Shown: in pieces, positions 57,857 through 64,000 of the stretch
Layout of the letters: each line of letters opens with the position of its first letter
Numbering within the stretch: the first letter of the stretch is position 1
Source: Gremmenia infestans
Lineage: Eukaryota; Ascomycota; Leotiomycetes; Helotiales; Hamatocanthoscyphaceae
DNA: 64,000 nucleotides
Direction of reading: 5' to 3'
Assembly (NCBI GenBank): GCA_032629725.1
Contig: JAFEVB010000029.1
Coordinates: 372,001-436,000, forward strand
Notes under the pieces: model-generated
Told to the model about the DNA's origin: nothing
The model's database searches: none
What the model saw: the letters and a program-made list of their open reading frames with translations, nothing else
Program-made: the position numbers and the translations under genes

Positions 57857-58511
57857 ATGTATTGCCCCTACTTCGACTACATGGTCAAGCACATGAAGCT
57901 GCCCCCGCCCTTCAGTCAGACAAGCTTCGAGACTGTCAAGAAATACAATGCTGTAGCACAATCGCTAGGCTATTTGAGTGTGTCGTTCGCCGACGCGGCT
58001 AATGCCATGACCGTCCCTAAAGCCGACAGCATAGTCATTGCAGACAATTTTCATTTCCAGTTCAATGCCCTGCGAGACCTGACAAACGCCGACGAGGCAG
58101 AACAAGAACTCAAAAAGATGTCCAGAGAGACATACATTGAGCTCTACAAGGAGCTACAATATGACGTCGATGTGTTCGCCGGTTCTCTCGAATCACAGGC
58201 AATCGACAAGCCTACTGAGCCAAAGACAACGCAGGACCAAAACGACGGATCTATTGATTATGGTGGAGGGAATGGTACTTCGGCCATCCAAGCCACTACG
58301 GACCTCGGTCCTAGTGGCACAGCAGCCAACATGGACAATCCATCTCACGTTCGCCATGGCCTCGATGAACAGCCACCTGTAAGTCTTCACCCGCACGTTC
58401 ATTCTATCTTTGTGTTTGGGGCCGGCCTAGAGAATCCTTAATCGGGACAAAATCTCTCTTCAGTCACAACTTTTAACAGAGGAAATGAAACACCATGCTG
58501 ACCCTATGTAG
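57857..58511 (+). CDS. Orphan protein (189 aa)
   Basis: Exons 57857..58378 and 58464..58511 (85 bp intron, GTAAGT...CTCTTCAG). The earlier acceptor is used; the later one at AACAG would stop after two codons. The first 115 residues look helical (MYCPYFDYMVKHMKLPPPFS, TVKKYNAVAQSLGYLSVSFA, RETYIELYKELQYDVDVFAG), followed by a Gly/Thr/Asp-rich disordered tail and the short end SQLLTEEMKHHADPM. A LGYL...AAN...VPKAD stretch vaguely echoes LGYL...EAN...IPKSV in the gene at 54.2 kb. No family recognised. The 3' end is uncertain because open frames continue beyond the stop in another phase. Confidence 0.55.
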
Positions 58512-59248
58512 CGATCCCAAGGGTTGAGCCACCATGGACGCACCATGGGAGGAGGTTCCGATCGAAGAAGCACAACCCCCTTGTTGTCCACGAGCAACGG
58601 CAGCACCGGCATTGGTTCCCCTGGACCACAGCCTGTGCCCCAACAAGAAGGATAGAATGAAGATGGGGATCATTGAGGGAAAAGCGTCGTCGCAAGGCCT
58701 GTCAGTTGGAGGGGGGAGGAGGTGATGGAGAGACGGACAGATGTGCATTTGGATTTATTGGATGGACCCCGTTGGATAAGATGAGTTTTTGATTAGAGGG
58801 CGGTGGTTTTTAAACACATGAGAGCAAAGCTTTCAATTGCAGACAAATTGAATTGTCGTCCATATTGACTTGTCGTTCGTATACGCAGTGAGTGCACCGG
58901 AAAAGAAAGATCCCGTGACATCCGCGACAGAAGCTTCGAAGGCGTTTATAAAAGGGTAACCACGGCTACGGTGACCACCATCCACAACGGTCTTTAATAA
59001 ACATCCCACCAATTCTCAGCGGTAGGGGTTCCGTGCCGACCCAGGGTTGATTGTTGTTTCGGACAAGTATCAGCAATTATATCAGGATCCCAAAGACGAC
59101 GCGACACTCTCTCCTATATTCGAAGTTGACTTCCCTTTGAGCGTTGACCTTTCCCAGACAGACAGCCAGCCCCCCAGCCCCTTCAGCCAGTCGCCCCCGA
59201 TTGTCACGCTGTGACGTCCAGTCGACTTTTCAATCGCATTCTGGCATC
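58512..59248. other. Intergenic with promoter of next gene
   Basis: About 740 bp. A 63-codon frame at 58534 is not supported. It holds the TATA box at 58947 and a GACCACCATC element at 58973-58982. Confidence 0.5.
58947..58953 (+). promoter_or_regulatory. TATA box (TTTATAAAAGGG)
   Basis: TATAAAA about 300 bp upstream of the start at 59249, directly followed by GGGTAACCAC and then GACCACCATC. Confidence 0.55.
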
Positions 59249-60940
59249 ATGGGCGGTCTAGAGAATACATGGCTCGAGGGTTTCGATGATCTTGAGGATC
59301 TTCGTAAGAGCATTGAATCAGGTTCTTTGAAGGTCTGGCTGACGATAATACAGCAGTGACAACATCAACGTTTGACAACAACTTCGAAGAGTTTCTAAAC
59401 TTCGAGGGCGGGTCATATTTTGAGCAACCGGGGTCAGCGACAACTTCCCTCAATTTGGATATGGTTGTAAGCACCACGGATGGGCTTTCGGGCGGAACGA
59501 CGACGACGGACGCGTCCCTTTCTCCCAGTACTGAGACCCAGGCAATTGGGCAGATAGGAGAGAATCTCGGCGACAATATGGCAATGCTCAAAATGAACCA
59601 AGCAACGGATGCCGATCATGACTACCTCGGAAAAATGATTGATAACGTCGCGACCGACGCGTTTACTGCTGCGCCCACCGTGCGAAAGGTAAGATAGCCA
59701 CTCAGAAGAAACCTTCCTTCTCGTGTGGTCAACCATGCCCTACTGGAACTCAACGCTGACCTCATACCAGATGCTAGGAGTTCCAGGGGCTGTAGATGCA
59801 GCGGGTGCCGAACAAGATAGCGATATGCCAAGCCCAAGACGGGTATATACCTCCAACACAGTAAGAGTTCCCAACCCCAAATATGTTTCATCAACACGTT
59901 GGTGCTTCTGCCACACCAATGAAGAGTGGCTTCCTTGGGCAACGTGCCCTCTCGCATTGTTGATCGTTGATACTGACACTTGCTAGATGTCTTCGCAGTC
60001 CAGAGAGATGTGCAACTCCGCCTCCTCCGCCACCTCCCCTTATCACCAATATCAGGCGTTGGCCGAATTTGACGAATTTGACGAATTTGACGCCGCCAGC
60101 TTTTGTTCAAGCTTCTGGCAGCCGCAAACAACATCCGCAGCCAATGAATACTCTCCTACCCCCGCAGACTCGATGAACGCAACGAATGGAATGCCGCAAC
60201 CTCAACTGACTCCAATTTCGCAACACGTCGCACCTACATTGACAGGAGCCGAATATGGCTATCCTAAATCACCATATGCAAGCGGAAATGACGAGTATAG
60301 TTCTGTGTATGGCGATTATGATGATGACCAAGGTCAACACAATATGGCTAGCGAGGGTATAGATCTCCCAATACCAGTTGATATGCACAGCGAGTCGGCT
60401 GGATCTATTATTCCAGGGACTGATCAGGACGACCTGAACTTGAAGGACGACGCTGAAACTGTCACTGCTGGTGAACATATGGTTACAGCTCCGAAACAAA
60501 GAGCAAAACGGGCGGACGCATATATAATGGCGAGATATCAGCCCCACATCTTGCCTCTCACTCGGGATGAGACATATACATTTGTTTGCTGGCCACAGCC
60601 CACTCAAAGGGAATACCTCGAGAGTTTTCCACACGCAGGGGAGAAGGGTGACATGCCAGCCATCGGGCAGGAGCAGGAATATCTGAACTCCAAGGGTCCT
60701 GAGATGGTGGCAAAGTTCGAGAACTTTGTTGCACGACAAGAGGAAAACCGACTGAAGAAAGAGGCGATTTGTCAAGAAGCGTGCAAAAAAGCTGCGAAGA
60801 GGCGCAGACCAGCGTTTCGCCGCGCACAACGTGCCGCTGCCCAGCCTGCCGGTCTTCAGGACATGGTTTCCCCGGCTTCAGAAGCAAGTCGACCTTCAGC
60901 GGTCAAACGGCGTCGTCGGAAGGACCAGCGGAAACTTTGA
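59249..60940 (+). CDS. Orphan low-complexity protein with basic C-terminus (471 aa)
   Basis: Four exons, 59249..59303, 59354..59688, 59771..59842 and 59987..60940, all frame-consistent with GT-AG ends (donors GTAAGA, GTAAGA, GTATAT). The N-terminus (MGGLENTWLEGFDDLEDLPV) and exon 2 are acidic and Thr-rich. The last exon has EFDEFDEFD tandem triplets, a Ser/Pro/Gln-rich disordered middle, acidic YGDYDDDQG and SIIPGTDQDDLNLKDD, then an ordered-looking block (KRADAYIMARYQPHILPL, YTFVCWPQPTQREYLESF). A Lys/Arg-rich coiled region (ENRLKKEAICQEACKKAAKRRR) and a KRRRRKDQRKL end act as strong nuclear-import-like signals. The ADAYIMARY...FVCW block sits where KQPxWV...VQFY lies in the 52 and 54 kb proteins, a weak resemblance. 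Function unknown. Confidence 0.6.
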
Positions 60941-63900
60941 TTGCTGATTGGTCTTTTAGAGGAAGATGGGGTCGGCGAGTGAAGTGTTGGATGATGAGTT
61001 ATGAGTGTCAATTGTGATTAAAGTGACGCTTTTCCAGTTCAGCTGCGACTGACTCTATCGATATTGCGTTTTCGTTGGCGTTTTCTTTTCGCTAGAATTC
61101 TTTGCTCTTCCCTTCTGAGAAGCTCCTCTTGTATTCATGATTGACCCTTTTGGTCTCAGTTTTTCCTTTGGGACAGATAAACTTGGAGGATGACTTCGTA
61201 TCCAAAGTTGGTCTTTGAATTAGTACACCCGTAGAAATAAAAACGTATGGCTTGTGAGATGTGCAAGTAGAAATGCCGCAGTGATCGATTCTGGAGAGTT
61301 TGGAGCGTCGTGCTCTCTTAAGACTATGCTTCCCCTCAGTGATATGAGAGTAGGTATGCTGATACGCATTCAAGTCAAGTGTAGTCCATAGTAATGTTTG
61401 TTCGTAGGGTGAGGTGAGGTGTGTCGTCTGAACTGAGTTTCGTAGATGACTAAGCATTACCTGGTGAACTTGGCTAATACGAATTACACCAGCGCCATGC
61501 ACGCGAGGAGCCTAACCAACCCCAACCACGCCCTTGGACAACTCGAAGTCGCGGCGATGCCACCACTTCGGCCATCAATCGAATCTTTCCAACCTCGATA
61601 TCCACATTGGCCATTATGTCGAAGGAATTGTCGTATGATTTTACGCGCTCCAAACGTTCTACTCCTAGACAAAACATGTTCCAAGGGCACGTCTCAGGAC
61701 CCGACGGACTCCATACTATTACGAGCTTTCCCCATACCCCATCTCGCGGACGCTGAAGGCAAGCTTGAGGGTATAAGCTGTGCTTCCAAGGAATGAACAC
61801 AGTCGTTGACACCGGACACGTCCCAAGGCACGAAAGCATACAATGGCAGCATTCCTGCTCGCCGAGTGAGTATGAAGCAAATCAGTAGCAGCCTTCGCCC
61901 TCGATGCCCCGGCCCCTCTTCAGAATCGTCGTATGGTGCTTACAAGAGCTGCAATCTGTTTCTTGTGCTCATCTGTGTTCAGATCAGGGCAATATGGCTG
62001 CTCCTAGACCAGTAGAATGGCCCGGATCATGCTGGCTGGGCAGTACAGACCCTCAACCTAGTATCCTTACTACGATCGTGTATTTGGCCGCTTCCGTGGA
62101 GTCCAATAGCTGAGTGCTAAGAGGACTAGTCTACATGTGAGAAGTTGGAGGACTATATATCTCATGGCTCCCTTCATACAAGTACTCGGCCTGAACAATT
62201 GGCAACTTCATAGAAGAAGCCCCTCTCTGATACAGGGTCTAAATCTGTTCGATAATCGAAAGCACCTTCTCCTAAACTGTCACCGCTTCCATCAGTGATC
62301 GTGAACATTTCGAGGCCTAGCAAGAAGTGACAGACTTCGCCATGGACCTCGAAAACAATTTGGCCAGGATATCCATGCTTGGCTCGACTGTTCACCCATA
62401 TCAGATTACTAAGATCTGGGGCTTCCTCAGTATATCTGTGCATTATGAGTAGCCAACTTTCCAAATAGCCAACGCTGGGAACAGCACCGATTATCCATTA
62501 AGTCCAGTGTTGAGGTCGCGAATCGCTGGGGGAAGAGGGGTTTGGGGGTCCTACCCATAGCTTCATTGTCAGCACTAGCCCGAGAATTGCTTTGGCAAGA
62601 AGCTTAAGTAGGTCCCTATACCATAAAGCTTTTGGCCGGCCTTCAAGACAACTCTCATCCCAAATGCTTTGTTCCAGCCCTTGGCCAGGGCTGATTGCAA
62701 GGTCATTCAGATTGATCGCCGCTGCTACGACAGTCAGGACAACTCGCCCTCAAACAGTCTATGCTTTATGTCCGGTGACTGCGAGTTGTGATCTTTGCTC
62801 CATTTTTGCGTAGAGTAAATCATTTCTCGTTGCACGTCGAAGATATCCCTTCAAGCTCTCAACGAACAACGCCTACCCACAGTCCAAAGTAATGGCTTTG
62901 TTCCTGGAGCGCCTTTTGCAGAAATGACTGGTTGTTCAAAGTCCGATCAAGCATATCCATATTCATTCGCTCAATGAGACATGTGCTCATAGCCTCCGTC
63001 GAAATTGTTTTTGCTCCTCAAATCGGCTCTGCCTCTTTGGAGGCGCCGAATCATCACCACCAGTGTAAAGCTGAAGGTCATCGAATTGAACCATCCTCGC
63101 CAAAAATTGGTCGTTGGGCTTATGCGGTACCAGATCGGTACTCGAAGCTCCTGGTAGCTTTTACGCCGCCTTAGATCTACAGCTTGCATCCCGAGAGCAT
63201 CTTCAAGCGTCGATAAGCGCGAAGAGTATTCACAAGGAACATCCTGGCCTTACTCCTGAGACCCATTGAGGCTGGGGCCTTTTCGGAGCCGGGACTCGAA
63301 ATATAGGGCCAAGTCCCTACTATAGGATTACCCAGGACTGGCGGAATCTGGCTTCAGGGCCAATTCTTTGTTCCAAGGATGCGACCCTCCGGACCTCTTT
63401 CAACCATGGCGACTCGGATTGGTCCCTCCGACCCTGGAGCAGACTGTTGCTATGTGTTGGGCCGCTTTCTAGGTTCAAAGTAATCGAATAAACTCTCGCA
63501 AGCTCCAGGGTAGATGATGTGGAGCGTCTTGCTCTGACTACTCAGGCCAGCCTCGAAATCTCATCAACCACACCAGCCTGTAGTTTGCATAATGAGTGGC
63601 CTATTTTGTACCCTTATGCTTTCGGTGGGCAGCTGACCCCTGCTGCTCAGAAGGAGTCTTTTTGTAGATTACTTACAAGACTTCCCTCTCCCCGTGAAGC
63701 AGTTGTAGAACTCTCTCGGTTCAATTCCACCTAAGCACCAGCGTAGCACCATCATCAAATGCCTCAATCTTGCTCCCACCATGGAGTCCATATCCCAAAC
63801 CCAAACCGGGTTGAGGCAATAGAAGCATGGCCTGGAAGTCTCACTGCACTGTTCCTAGCTCTGAGGTTCTCCCTGCAACACCAAGTCACTCTGGCCTTTC

Positions 63901-64000
63901 GTGAAGCCTTGTCCTTGGAGCGGCTTCCATTTACAATCTTTCCCGTTCACTATCGAAGCCTTCTTCGGATATGTGCCACGGCTGGGGGCGGGAACCCGCA
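60941..64000. other. Gene-poor end of window
   Basis: 3 kb without a supported gene. Base composition is balanced and many frames of 60-120 codons are open on both strands, but none shows a family motif, signal peptide or convincing splice join. The stretch 62500-63900 has frequent stops in all frames and could be decayed coding or repeat DNA. A gene may begin beyond the window edge. Confidence 0.5.

Noticed and set aside
58534..58725. Plus-strand frame of 63 codons after the 57.9 kb gene
   Set aside because: No splice from the upstream gene reaches it in frame, and it has no features; probably 3' UTR.
60269..60829. Minus-strand open frame of 186 codons
   Set aside because: Antisense to the last exon of the 59-61 kb gene; Cys/Leu-rich with no signal or domain.

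Overview
The window is nuclear DNA of a filamentous ascomycete (Pezizomycotina, possibly Leotiomycetes; the class is a guess from protein style). The evidence is many short 45-120 bp GT-AG introns with CTAAC/CTGAC branch sites, a Cdc2 kinase of the NimX type, a GH131 glucanase, a HET domain and a fungal STAND N-terminal domain. Exon models below were built by hand from splice consensus and reading-frame continuity.

Layout. 0-4 kb: secreted GH131 glucanase, then a broken HET incompatibility gene. 4.5-6 kb: CDK1/Cdc2 kinase. 7.3-10 kb: protein with a STAND-type N-terminus and one C2H2 finger. 11-14 kb: class II histone deacetylase Hda1 with Arb2 domain, plus a hidden 69-aa membrane protein just upstream. 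15.3-16.5 kb: GAPDH. 18.7-19.5 kb: cytochrome c oxidase subunit V/IV. 20.6-22.4 kb: mitochondrial ClpX-like Mcx1. 23.1-25.6 kb: glycogen branching enzyme. 26.1-28.1 kb: ATP synthase beta. 29.3-32 kb: two unrecognised genes. 32.2-35 kb: membrane dipeptidyl aminopeptidase. 37 kb: GPI-type cell-surface protein with an internal duplication. 39 kb: alpha/beta-hydrolase relic. 40.4-41.4 kb: short-chain dehydrogenase.

The left two thirds is thus mainly conserved housekeeping: energy metabolism (GAPDH, COX, ATP2), carbohydrate storage, cell cycle and chromatin. Nothing suggests a metabolic cluster; genes lie on both strands with separate intergenic regions.

From 42 kb on the window changes character: only orphan-like, low-complexity or acidic/basic proteins, long non-coding stretches, an AT-rich block near 50 kb, and a degenerate repeat near 57 kb. 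Four consecutive plus-strand genes (52-61 kb) have similar upstream regions (a TATA box followed by an ACCACCATCG-like element), and two of them share a KQPxWV...HxVQFY segment, so they may be a diverged tandem family. This is the best candidate here for something undescribed. No tRNA, rRNA, CRISPR or intact transposon was recognised.
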